Position numbers and translations under genes: made by a program. Under the pieces are notes generated by a model, which was given only the letters and a program-made list of their open reading frames with translations, was not told the DNA's origin and ran no database searches. From contig CAZNUT010000006.1 of NCBI GenBank assembly GCA_964576365.1, positions 1 through 38,986 of the forward strand: DNA of 38,986 nucleotides, read 5' to 3'. The stretch comes from CAZMJG01 sp964576365 (GTDB lineage: Bacteria > Patescibacteriota > Microgenomatia > UBA1406 > GWC2-37-13). Shown here in pieces: positions 14,477 through 22,091 of the stretch. Each line of letters starts with the position of its first letter. Position 1 is the stretch's first letter.

Positions 14477-14579
14477 GCCCACCCAAGAGGACTTGCTCAA
14501 CTCACAGTTTCCGACACGCAGTGAGGAATTACTGTGAGTTAGTCCCGATGAGCCTCATTGTGCGAATCGGGAAACCTCC
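14477..14579 (-). pseudogene. tRNA-Arg 3' fragment with hairpins in its T loop
   Basis: Read on the minus strand, GGAGGTT and then, after about 77 nt, CAAGTCCTCT-GGGTG-GC match the T arm and 3' acceptor strand of the intact tRNA-Arg at 14629-14702. The inserted part splits the T loop. It contains two inverted repeats: CCCGAT/ATCGGG (14544-14549 with 14566-14571) and AACTCACAG/CTGTGAGTT (14499-14507 with 14532-14540). The 5' part of the tRNA is missing. The damage is like that of the copies at 143-433 and 775-849. Confidence 0.65.
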
Positions 14580-14628
14580 AAAAAACTACAGTCTAAAGTC
14601 GAATGTCCAACGTCTAAAGTCTAATCTG

Positions 14629-14702
14629 CGCACCCGAGAGGACTTGAACCTCCAACCTTCGGGTCCGGAACCCGATGCTCTATCCAATTAAGCTACGGGA
14701 GC
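14629..14702 (-). tRNA. tRNA-Arg (anticodon CCG)
   Basis: Acceptor GCTCCCG pairs with CGGGTGC except for a T3-T70 mismatch, followed by G73. D arm GCTT-AATTGGATA-GAGC. Anticodon stem TCGGG/CCCGA with loop TTCCGGA (CCG). T arm GGAGG-TTCAAGT-CCTCT. No CCA is encoded. Its 5' 23 nt are shared with the 3' end of uppP on the same strand. Confidence 0.94.
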
Positions 14703-15465
14703 TTACCGCGAGCAAGAGTATTATACCAACAACCACCCGATAAAGAGCAAAGGGAAGTAATGTATATTTTTTTAACAAAGAAATCAGCCATTTGACACTA
14801 AAAAAAGCGGTGATTCCCGCGACCAAGCACCCAAGACCTAGTAAAAATATGCCATCTTGCTGGACAAATAACATATCGCGCATTTTATAAAAATCATAAA
14901 ATGCAGCAGCGCTTATGGTCGGCACAGCAAGCAAAAAAGAATACTTTGCAGACTCGTCACGACGATAACCCATACACATCATCCCCACCATCACCGCTCC
15001 TGCTCGCGAAACCCCAGGCATCACTGCGCATGCCTGAATAAAACCAATCAAAAACGCATCACTTTTGTTCATTTTTTCGATTGTATATTTTTGCGAATTG
15101 AAAAATCGCTCGACAAGAAAAAAAATACCACCTACAAGGATAAAAACCACAATACTTACTTCATACTGTTCAAAAAGGACATTTTTGATGACAGAATGTA
15201 ACAAAAAACCTACCAGAGCCGTAGGGACGAACGAAATGACTAATTTGATTAAAGTTTTACTGTCAGTAAATACCTCTCGACCATACAAAGCAACAACTGC
15301 CAAAATCGCACCTGCTTGAATAACCACCTCGAAAAGCTTTGTAAAATCACTCTGGGGAATGCCAAACAATTTACTTGTCCAGATAAGATGAAAAGTAGAA
15401 GAAATGGGCATGAATTCGGTAATTCCTTCAACTATACCGAGAATAATCGCTTGCCAGAAAGACAT
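14680..15465 (-). CDS. uppP: Undecaprenyl-diphosphatase UppP/BacA
   Basis: A 261-residue polytopic enzyme that dephosphorylates undecaprenyl diphosphate to recycle the lipid carrier of wall and glycan synthesis. Motif 1 is EGITEFMPISSTFHL at 13-27 (the usual SSTGH is SSTFH here) and motif 2 is PGVSRAGAV (usual PGxSRSG). About eight helices are visible. The last codons (SSRSLIG) and the TAG stop are read from the tRNA-Arg gene that begins inside the coding region, so the stop lies in the tRNA D loop. Confidence 0.93.
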   Translation of the reverse strand: MSFWQAIILGIVEGITEFMPISSTFHLIWTSKLFGIPQSDFTKLFEVVIQAGAILAVVALYGREVFTDSKTLIKLVISFVPTALVGFLLHSVIKNVLFEQYEVSIVVFILVGGIFFLVERFFNSQKYTIEKMNKSDAFLIGFIQACAVMPGVSRAGAVMVGMMCMGYRRDESAKYSFLLAVPTISAAAFYDFYKMRDMLFVQQDGIFLLGLGCLVAGITAFFSVKWLISLLKKYTLLPFALYRVVVGIILLLAVSSRSLIG

Positions 15466-15644
15466 AAATAGTGACTAATTTCCAAGTAACAATTACCAAT
15501 ATCCAATTTCTAATGTAACATAACGCATTCTGAACTTGATTCAGGATCTGGATCCCTACCCACCGGCAGGCAGGCGCAATGACGTAAAAAAACTGTTGAC
15601 TGTCGTCTGGTTACTGTTTACTGAATACCTGTCTACTGTTCAAG
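15466..15644. repeat. Repeat words upstream of the GT4 gene
   Basis: This gap holds the words 'ccaagtaacaattaccaat', a GGCAGGCAGG half-palindrome near 15564 and 'ctgtcgtctggttactg'. The last is the reverse complement of part of the stretch translated inside the next gene (16226-16336). Confidence 0.65.
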
Positions 15645-15650
15645 TATAAT
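15645..15650 (+). promoter_or_regulatory. -10 hexamer before the GT4 gene
   Basis: A perfect TATAAT lies 5 nt before the ATG at 15656. No good -35 is seen. Confidence 0.5.
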
Positions 15651-15655
15651 ATGTC

Positions 15656-16846
15656 ATGCCAAAAAAAGTAGCACTGGTACATGATCAGCTGCGTGAGTTT
15701 GGTGGCGCCGAACGAGTTCTCGTGGCTCTCAAACAAATTTTTCCTGAGGCTGATGTTTTCACATCAATATATGAACCGGAAAGTCTCGGCAGACACCAAA
15801 ATCTATTTGCAAACTGGAATATCATCACCTCGTGGTTCGACAAAATTCCTGTTGTAAGAAGTCTATACTCACCTCTTCGTTTTCTCACGCCTTATATCTG
15901 GGAAGCATTTGATTTTAGCGAGTACGATCTGGTGATTTCTTCTTCTGGTTCATGCATGTCTCATGGCATTATCACCCGACCGGAAACCCTGCATATCGTA
16001 TACCTTCACCACCCGCCCCGCTATCTATATGGATACGAGACAGCGATTGAGTGGCAAAAGTACTGGCCGATAAAACTATATGGACATCTTATCAATCACG
16101 ATTTGCGCATGTGGGATTATGTAGCAGCCCAAAGGCCGGATTATTTTATCGCCAACTCCGAAGAAACAAAAAAACGCATTGCCAAATTTTACCGACGGGA
16201 CTCGCATGTCATATACCCACCAGTGACTCCAAAAACTAGTTCATCAAGTTATAAAGTCAACAACCAGACGACAGAAGACAGTAAACAGTTAAGAAAAGAA
16301 ACGCTGCACGCTTCACGCTGCACGCTACACGAAGGTAACACATATTACATAACAACCTCTCGTCTCGCTCGTGCAAAACATGTAGACATCCTCATTCATG
16401 CAGCAAACCAATATGGATTTCAGTTGAAAATCATAGGTACTGGCCGCGAACTTGATTATCTCCGTTCAATTGCAGGCCCCACAGTAACATTTCTCAATTC
16501 AGTAAGCGACGACGAATTTGATGAAATATACTATCACGCAAAAGCCTTTTTATTCGCTTCAGTTGACGAAGAATTTGGTATTGCACCAGTTGAGGCTATG
16601 TCTCGCGGAGTACCGGTGATCGCCTACGCTTCAGGAGGACTGAAAGAAATAGTGCAACATGATAAAAACGGACTTTTGTATGAAGAACTATCAGTCGAAT
16701 CTTTGGGAACACAGATCAGAGAGTTGGAGCAATTTGATACTAAAAAATTGGGAGCGATGAAACAAGCCGCGCAAAAATCAGCAGAGCACTACTCATTTGA
16801 CGTGTTCAAAAAAAACATACTTACCTTCATTGAAGAACGATCTTAA
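15656..16846 (+). CDS. GT4-family glycosyltransferase with repeat-derived insert
   Basis: A 396-residue retaining GT-B glycosyltransferase. The N domain has the glycine loop VHDQLREFGGAERVL (8-22). The C domain has TSRLARAKHVDILI and the EX7E region EEFGIAPVEAMSRGVPVIA. It likely adds a sugar from an NDP-sugar to a lipid-linked or surface glycan at the inner membrane face. Between the domains, at residues about 191-227, lies a hydrophilic stretch (SSSSYKVNNQTTEDSKQL, then LHASRCTLHEGN) encoded by intergenic-type repeat words. It falls at the interdomain linker and does not break the frame, so the enzyme may still work. Confidence 0.88.
   Translation: MPKKVALVHDQLREFGGAERVLVALKQIFPEADVFTSIYEPESLGRHQNLFANWNIITSWFDKIPVVRSLYSPLRFLTPYIWEAFDFSEYDLVISSSGSCMSHGIITRPETLHIVYLHHPPRYLYGYETAIEWQKYWPIKLYGHLINHDLRMWDYVAAQRPDYFIANSEETKKRIAKFYRRDSHVIYPPVTPKTSSSSYKVNNQTTEDSKQLRKETLHASRCTLHEGNTYYITTSRLARAKHVDILIHAANQYGFQLKIIGTGRELDYLRSIAGPTVTFLNSVSDDEFDEIYYHAKAFLFASVDEEFGIAPVEAMSRGVPVIAYASGGLKEIVQHDKNGLLYEELSVESLGTQIRELEQFDTKKLGAMKQAAQKSAEHYSFDVFKKNILTFIEERS
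16226..16336 (+). repeat. Dispersed repeat words inside the GT4 coding region
   Basis: The stretch contains 'catcaagttataaa' (compare 1378-1390), 'aaccagacgacag ... agtaaacag' (reverse complement of about 15598-15623 and 18420-18445), and the tandem word 'cgctgcacgcttcacgctg' followed by 'cacgctacacg' (compare 2660-2681 and 20145-20175). It is in frame throughout. Confidence 0.7.
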
Positions 16847-16857
16847 CCCTTACGGAT

Positions 16858-17709
16858 ATGCCTGAGCTCCCCGAACTAGAAACGATCAAAAATCATCTTC
16901 AGCTTGTTTTAACGGGAAAGATGATCAAATCCGTAGAAGTCAGAGAGTCAAAAATGGCAATCGGCGACACATCTTTACTCATAAATAGCTTGATCAAACA
17001 GGTTCGACGGTATGGAAAAACATGTGTGATCGATATTGCGACGGATTCAAATAAAATATATTCAGTCAGCTTTCACCTCAAACTTTCCGGTCAACTCCTT
17101 TTTGCACAATCGGCAAAAACGACTTTTCCTACTATTATTCCTCGAGCCAATTCTCAAATACTGCCTGCCAAAACTACTCGGATTATTCTGTACTTTGCCG
17201 ATGACTCTCGCCTCTACTTTAACGACATGCGCAAATTTGGCTGGATGAAAATTGAAGAAGAGATAAGTAAACCAACTGCTCCCGATGTAATGGAGATCAA
17301 CTTTACTCCAGAATATTTATTTTCTGTCACTAGAAATACTCGCCGTCCGATAAAGGTAGTACTTATGGATCAAAGTTCTATGGCGGGTATTGGCAATATT
17401 TATGCAAACGACTCACTTTGGGGTGCAAAAATATACCCGGGGAAATCTGCAAACAAATTGTCACAACAAGAAGTAAAACAACTGTACAACTGTATTCTCG
17501 CAATTATTCGAGAGGGAATTCAACATAAAGGATCTTCTGCAAAAGATGAGCTATACATTCTTCCCGACGGTACAAAAGGTGAGTATCAAAATCATTTCAA
17601 AGTCTACCATCGCACCGGCCTTCCCTGTCTCAGATGTGAGACAAAAATTGTACGGTCTGTTGTCGGAGGTCGTGGTACATTTTACTGTCCTCTATGTCAA
17701 AAGATATGA
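16858..17709 (+). CDS. mutM: Formamidopyrimidine-DNA glycosylase (Fpg/MutM)
   Basis: A 283-residue base-excision enzyme that removes oxidised purines such as 8-oxoguanine. The catalytic N terminus is MPELPELET (P2, E3). K54 in VRRYGKTCV matches the conserved lysine. HLKLSGQL, MAGIGNIYANDSLW and the C-terminal zinc finger (C257, C260, C277, C280, with R272 in GGRGTFYC) are all present. A loop at about 84-105 is longer than in E. coli Fpg. The gene starts 11 nt after the GT4 stop, and its TGA overlaps the next start by ATGA. Confidence 0.95.
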   Translation: MPELPELETIKNHLQLVLTGKMIKSVEVRESKMAIGDTSLLINSLIKQVRRYGKTCVIDIATDSNKIYSVSFHLKLSGQLLFAQSAKTTFPTIIPRANSQILPAKTTRIILYFADDSRLYFNDMRKFGWMKIEEEISKPTAPDVMEINFTPEYLFSVTRNTRRPIKVVLMDQSSMAGIGNIYANDSLWGAKIYPGKSANKLSQQEVKQLYNCILAIIREGIQHKGSSAKDELYILPDGTKGEYQNHFKVYHRTGLPCLRCETKIVRSVVGGRGTFYCPLCQKI

Positions 17710-18046
17710 TAGTCACACTTACTCAAGAACAACACTCAAAAGTGACAGACATGATTGATTCGCGAAGCACTGTCGATATTTTTAATCCCCGGGTAGCCGA
17801 TGCCTGCGATACGCTTCACACGCTTTTTTTGAGGTAATGGATGGTGAACATGGACCCGAAGGTATACCAGGATTTGCGACTCAGGCTGAAGCTATGGCCT
17901 GTTATGAAGCGGGCGGTAAAGGTTTTCAAGAGTTGGAAGCACAAACTCGTACATATGTTGGGAAACTGTGTGATGTCGATCCTAAAAAAATAAACGAGCA
18001 CTTTTCGGCTCGTGTCGGCATTATAATTAATGCAATCAACTCGTAA
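17706..18046 (+). pseudogene. Small unknown protein, frameshifted at a T run
   Basis: The ATG overlaps the mutM stop. The first frame encodes 43 residues (MIVTLTQEQHSKVTDMIDS ... DTLHTLFLR) and stops at 17835. The -1 frame continues as EVMDGEHGPEGIPGF and runs to 18046 (KKINEHFSARVGIIINAINS). One extra T in the run of seven (17824-17830) would give a single protein of about 113 residues. The heptamer T-TTT-TTG at 17825-17831 is in the right phase for -1 slippage. A homopolymer read error or a real mutation is equally possible. No family is recognised. Confidence 0.6.
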
Positions 18047-18073
18047 AAATTAATATATTAACAAATAATTTAT

Positions 18074-18295
18074 ATGTATTACCCAACAGAAACTATCGAA
18101 CTTCGATTTCTCCCCACTGACGAAACAATACAAGTAGGGTCAGAGACAGCCGCAAAAGTTCTCACGAGAAACCCTGATCAATATAAAGTATTAACGCGGG
18201 AAAAAGGATTTAGAGCTCAGGCTGATAGCCTGGCAAATACTTCTCAGCCCGACCTCACATCGCTTGCACAGGATCTTGTCGACTCAGCAGGCTAA
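18074..18295 (+). CDS. Small acidic protein of unknown function
   Basis: A 73-residue protein starting MYYPTETIELRFLPTDETIQ and ending in an acidic helix (SLAQDLVDSAG). Two beta strands and a helical tail are likely. No motif is known. It lies 27 nt after the frameshifted gene on the same strand, behind an A/T-only leader. Confidence 0.5.
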   Translation: MYYPTETIELRFLPTDETIQVGSETAAKVLTRNPDQYKVLTREKGFRAQADSLANTSQPDLTSLAQDLVDSAG

Positions 18296-18513
18296 TCAAT
18301 TATCACTTTTCATTTTTAACTAAAGATCCCTGCCTGCGGCAGGCCGAATCAAGTCGGGATTGACGTATGAAACAGATTGCTTCGTCCCTTTGTTCCTCGC
18401 AATGACGTAAGAGACTGTATGCTGTCGTCTGATTACTGTTTACTAAAGACCTGAGCCTCTGTACAATTGAAGGGCTGAGTTGCTGAGCATCTGACTCGCT
18501 GAGCTGCTACTTA
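18296..18513. repeat. Repeat-word interval
   Basis: No gene is visible. It contains TGCCTGCGGCAGGC (18331-18344), 'gattgcttcgtccctttg ... cctcgcaatgacg' (about 18374-18407), 'ctgtcgtctgattactg' and 'gctgagttgctgagcatctg' words. Confidence 0.65.
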
Positions 18514-19722
18514 CTATTCATACCGTATCGCTTCGATCGGCGAGAGGTCTGCAGCTTTTTTGGCTGGAAAAACCCCAAAAATGATACCGATCGCCGAGGA
18601 AACTCCAAGCGCCAGTGCGACAGAGGCAAAATCAATATATGCAGGAAAATACTGCTTCACAAAAAACACAATGATGTACGAGAGTACCAAACCAGCAACC
18701 CCACCAAACAAAGACAAAATCACGGATTCCACCAGAAACTGAAATAAAATATCCCGTTTGCGGGCGCCAATAGCTCTTCTTATCCCAATCTCCTTGATAC
18801 GCTCCGTGACACTCACATACATGATGTTCATGATTCCGATCCCACCTACAACTAAAGAGATAGCCGCAATGGCGACCAACACCGTATTTATCATGGAAAA
18901 AATGGAGGATATAGCCGAGATCAACTCCTGTTGTTCTATCAACGAATAATCATCTTCTTTATATCTTCGCAATAATACATCGTTTATGCTGCGCTTTACT
19001 TCGGGTATCAACTCCTTTGTTTTTGCCTGAACGATAAGCGCGATAAATTTTTTATCAGGATTAAACATATACGCTGTTTTATAAGGCACATATACATACG
19101 AATCAAAATCCGGCCCGCCAAAACCACCACCCTTTTTTTCAAGCACCCCAACAACACGAAGAGTCTGACCTTCTACCTTGATAGTCCTTCCCACTGCCCT
19201 ATCGCTCACGGTAAACAGTTTTTCCGCGATACTCGGACCAAGCACAGCGATCTTAGCGCGCTTGTCGATATCCCGTTTGGTGAAAAGAACACCTTTCACG
19301 GGCTTCAAATTAAGCGCTAAAAATATATTTTCATTGGACGCATACATGTCTCCTAGTTCATTTTTGCCACCCGACTGCACCGTGATACTTTTTGAAAATA
19401 CAGGCACTACATAATTCGCATTTCGTATCCGGCTGAGTTTCAGCACATCCTTTTCATCAAAACGAATAGTTCCAAAAGACGCATTGCCGCCACCTCGAAA
19501 ACTACCATTTTGAAGTACTCGACCAGGCACAATTCTCAATAAATTTGTACCAAGACTTTCAAATTGCTGTTCGATAAATAGACGCAACCCCAGGCCAAAA
19601 GCAGTCAAAAGCACAACTGCAAGAACGCCAATCAGGATACCAAGTGATGTGAGAAATGTTCTGCTTTTATTGCGGGAAAAATCCCTCAATGCAGATTTGA
19701 TAATAAAAAATAAATATGACAT
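18514..19722 (-). CDS. MacB-type ABC transporter permease
   Basis: A 402-residue permease with TM1 at about 22-45, a MacB_PCD extracytoplasmic domain (about 47-240), and three C-terminal helices joined by the coupling motif VTERIKEIGIRRAIGARKRDI. It ends with FPAKKAADLSPIEAIRYE, typical of MacB/LolE-like mechanotransmission exporters. It belongs with the ATPase and membrane-fusion genes upstream, from which it is separated by 466 bp of repeats. The substrate cannot be told. Confidence 0.92.
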   Translation of the reverse strand: MSYLFFIIKSALRDFSRNKSRTFLTSLGILIGVLAVVLLTAFGLGLRLFIEQQFESLGTNLLRIVPGRVLQNGSFRGGGNASFGTIRFDEKDVLKLSRIRNANYVVPVFSKSITVQSGGKNELGDMYASNENIFLALNLKPVKGVLFTKRDIDKRAKIAVLGPSIAEKLFTVSDRAVGRTIKVEGQTLRVVGVLEKKGGGFGGPDFDSYVYVPYKTAYMFNPDKKFIALIVQAKTKELIPEVKRSINDVLLRRYKEDDYSLIEQQELISAISSIFSMINTVLVAIAAISLVVGGIGIMNIMYVSVTERIKEIGIRRAIGARKRDILFQFLVESVILSLFGGVAGLVLSYIIVFFVKQYFPAYIDFASVALALGVSSAIGIIFGVFPAKKAADLSPIEAIRYE

Positions 19723-20188
19723 TGATTACTGAATAATTCCTGCCAGCCTATGGCCGGTCCAAGTAACAATCTCCAATTTCTAATATCTAATATCCATTGA
19801 TCAATTAAGAATGATGGAAAACGAATTCTGTTTATTCTTCGATTCTTTAATCTTAATTTTTAATTTGCAAAAGGAAACCGTTTACCTCTTCACTATTCAC
19901 TTTTAACTAAAGATGACTACCTACGGCAGGCAGGTCCAATATCTAATATCGATATTTATGCGAAATAGGTGGCACGAGTAGAGGGCTCCCAACAGCGCGC
20001 AGCGAACCAAGTGAGCGAGCACTGATGGGAGGATAAACGAGTGACAGAATCTATTTCGCATACATAATGTAACTAAATCCCTGAATCCCTGTAACCTATA
20101 ACCTTACACCTTAAACCTAAAACCTACATAATTAGATTGTTGTATGCTACATGCTACACGTTGCGCGTTACACGACTTTACAAACTAT
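19723..20188. repeat. 466-bp repeat-filled gap inside an export operon
   Basis: No gene is seen. It contains 'ccaagtaacaatctcc', 'aattaagaatgatgg', a CGGCAGGCAGG half-palindrome (about 19924), the 106-bp inverted-repeat element at 19957-20062, 'cttacaccttaaacc' and 'catgctacacgttgcgcg' words. Confidence 0.7.
19957..20062. repeat. 106-bp inverted-repeat element (copy 1)
   Basis: Perfect 12-bp ends TATGCGAAATAG and CTATTTCGCATA enclose GTGGCACGAG on the left and GAGTGACAGAAT on the right. An inner stem CTCCCAACAG/CTGATGGGAG is also visible. The outer arms match the element at 36153-36315. It may be a structured RNA or a non-autonomous mobile hairpin; I know no named family. Confidence 0.6.
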
Positions 20189-20857
20189 CTAACTGAGTTT
20201 TCCATCCACTATCTTGATCTCGCGTCCCGTCATGCGGGCAATATCCGGCTCATGAGTGACGATCAGCACGGTAAGATTTTCATCACGATTCAATTCTTTT
20301 AACAACTTCATGATTTCATCTCCTGTTTTTGTGTCAAGGTTGCCTGTCGGCTCGTCTGCGAGAATAAGATCTGGATTCATGATAAGTGCCCGTGCAATAG
20401 CAACACGCTGCTGCTGACCACCCGAAATCTTGTTTGGCCGCGAATGAGCTTTTGATCCGATCCCAAACCGATCAAGCAACTCCATCGCTCGCTTCGTGGG
20501 GTCATATGCGAGCGAAGAACGGGCGTACACAGTCGGCAACAAAACATTTTCAAGCACGGTCAATTTATTGATCAAATTAAATTGCTGAAATACAAAACCA
20601 ACAAACGTATTGCGCAGCGAAGACAGCTCGTTATCATTTAATCGAGCAGTGTCTTTGCCATTGATGAGTACATTTCCGCTTGTTGGTTGATCCAAAAGGC
20701 CAATAATATGCATGAGGGTAGATTTACCAGATCCCGAAGGCCCAATGATAGCACTAAATTCTCCTTTTTCCACACGCAAAGAAATATCGGTCAAAGCAGT
20801 AAATACGACCTCCTGATTGATTTGATAGTGTTTATATACATGTTGCAACTCAAGCAT
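20189..20857 (-). CDS. MacB/LolD-type ABC ATPase
   Basis: A 222-residue ATPase: Walker A GPSGSGKST (39-47), Q-loop FQQFNLI, signature ISGGQQQRVAIARAL, Walker B LILADEPTGNLD, and the switch histidine in IVTHEPD. It drives the permease encoded at 18514-19722. The start is 8 nt after the membrane-fusion gene stop, so the pair is co-transcribed. Confidence 0.94.
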   Translation of the reverse strand: MLELQHVYKHYQINQEVVFTALTDISLRVEKGEFSAIIGPSGSGKSTLMHIIGLLDQPTSGNVLINGKDTARLNDNELSSLRNTFVGFVFQQFNLINKLTVLENVLLPTVYARSSLAYDPTKRAMELLDRFGIGSKAHSRPNKISGGQQQRVAIARALIMNPDLILADEPTGNLDTKTGDEIMKLLKELNRDENLTVLIVTHEPDIARMTGREIKIVDGKLS

Positions 20858-20865
20858 ATGGACGC

Positions 20866-21894
20866 TTATTTTACCGGTATAACAATCTCATCTCCTGGCT
20901 TAATTCCCTGTCTTATTTCTCTTCCTTCATCGTATTCATCACCTACGATTACAGGGACTTTTTTAGCCTTACCCTCAACCATTTTGTAAACAAAATAAGT
21001 ATCTTTTTCTTCGACCACGTATTCAGGTGGCACACTGATACTGTCTCGACGTTCTTTGAGAGTAAATTCAGCATCTCCCGTCATTCCTACTCGATATAGC
21101 TCCGCTGAAGGCTCAATATCCATCCTGACCTCATACATCGTTCCTGTTTCGTTCTCCTGTGGAGTAAATGCAATCGAGCGAACGGCCGCAGGTATTGCTT
21201 CGTCCGGAAACGAATCAAGTGTAACTCTTGCCTGCATACCTTCAACCAAATTTACTACCTCTGTCTGATCTGCAGAAAGTGCAAAATAAAGTGTTGACGG
21301 ATTAACAATAGTAAAGGTATCTGTCACTGTTATATTGGTTTGAGGACTTTTGACATCCATTTGTGTCACAACGCCATCAATAGGTGATATTAAATAAGCG
21401 TATTCTTTTGCAATTGTCTGAAGTTCAACATCCAACACAGTATTATCTAGGCTACTTTGACCGCTATTGATGATTCGCTGGGCTCTATCTCTCACTTCTT
21501 GCGAAAGTGCTATAGTCAGCTGATCATTATCTTCCCGGGTCTGATCAAATGTATTTCTTTGTATCTCATAACTATTAAGATATTTTTCAATAGTTTTTTG
21601 CAGTTGGCGCTGATCTAAGGAAGCTATACCTTGACCTTTCTTGACAGTGTCTCCTTCTTTTACTCCAAGCCACACAAGTCTGCCACCTGACTGAAAATGC
21701 AAGGACTCTGTCTCGCCAGCCTCAACCTGGCCAGAAAATGTCAGTGTCTGTTTGAGATTTGCTCGCTGTACTTTATAGGTAGGAAGTGATTGTTGTGTGC
21801 GAGATTTAAACCACCAATAAGCCCCAAATCCAACTATTACAATGAGAGGAAGGGCTACATACCATTTTTTTATCCATACAAAAATTGTACCCAT
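20866..21894 (-). CDS. Membrane-fusion (MacA/HlyD-like) protein
   Basis: A 342-residue protein starting MGTIFVWIKKWY, with a membrane anchor (about 12-29), a barrel-sandwich half (SGQVEAGETESLHFQSGG ... GDTVKKGQGIASLD), a helical hairpin (about 85-145), the second lipoyl half (LISPIDGVVTQMDV) and a beta-barrel region. It would link the ABC exporter to the outside of the cell. The frame is open to 21978, but those 28 extra residues come from repeat words, and TACAAT 6 nt before 21894 supports the shorter start. Confidence 0.9.
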   Translation of the reverse strand: MGTIFVWIKKWYVALPLIVIVGFGAYWWFKSRTQQSLPTYKVQRANLKQTLTFSGQVEAGETESLHFQSGGRLVWLGVKEGDTVKKGQGIASLDQRQLQKTIEKYLNSYEIQRNTFDQTREDNDQLTIALSQEVRDRAQRIINSGQSSLDNTVLDVELQTIAKEYAYLISPIDGVVTQMDVKSPQTNITVTDTFTIVNPSTLYFALSADQTEVVNLVEGMQARVTLDSFPDEAIPAAVRSIAFTPQENETGTMYEVRMDIEPSAELYRVGMTGDAEFTLKERRDSISVPPEYVVEEKDTYFVYKMVEGKAKKVPVIVGDEYDEGREIRQGIKPGDEIVIPVK

Positions 21895-22091
21895 ATTTTT
21901 ATTGTAACTCAAAATTACACGAAGAGAATCAAAGAGTAGAAAGTTACCAATAACGAATTGCTCATTACCAAGTAACAATTCCTGCCAGAGGCAGGCAGGG
22001 CTAATAAGCTAAAACCTAACACTTTACACCCAAAACCTAGCCAGCTAAAAGCTACTCTATAAACCTGATAAACTTAACAAACTACCTCATC
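21895..22091. repeat. Repeat words between the export and glycan regions
   Basis: This gap holds 'ccaataacgaattgctc', CCTGCCAGAGGCAGGCAGG (21981-21999) and 'aacctaacactttacacc' words. No gene is visible. Confidence 0.6.
21901..21906 (-). promoter_or_regulatory. -10-like hexamer before the membrane-fusion gene
   Basis: TACAAT on the minus strand lies 6 nt before the ATG at 21894. Confidence 0.45.

Noticed and set aside
21895..21978. A 28-residue N-terminal extension of the membrane-fusion protein
   Set aside because: The extension is translated repeat words, and a -10-like hexamer lies just before the later start, which also begins with the expected anchor.
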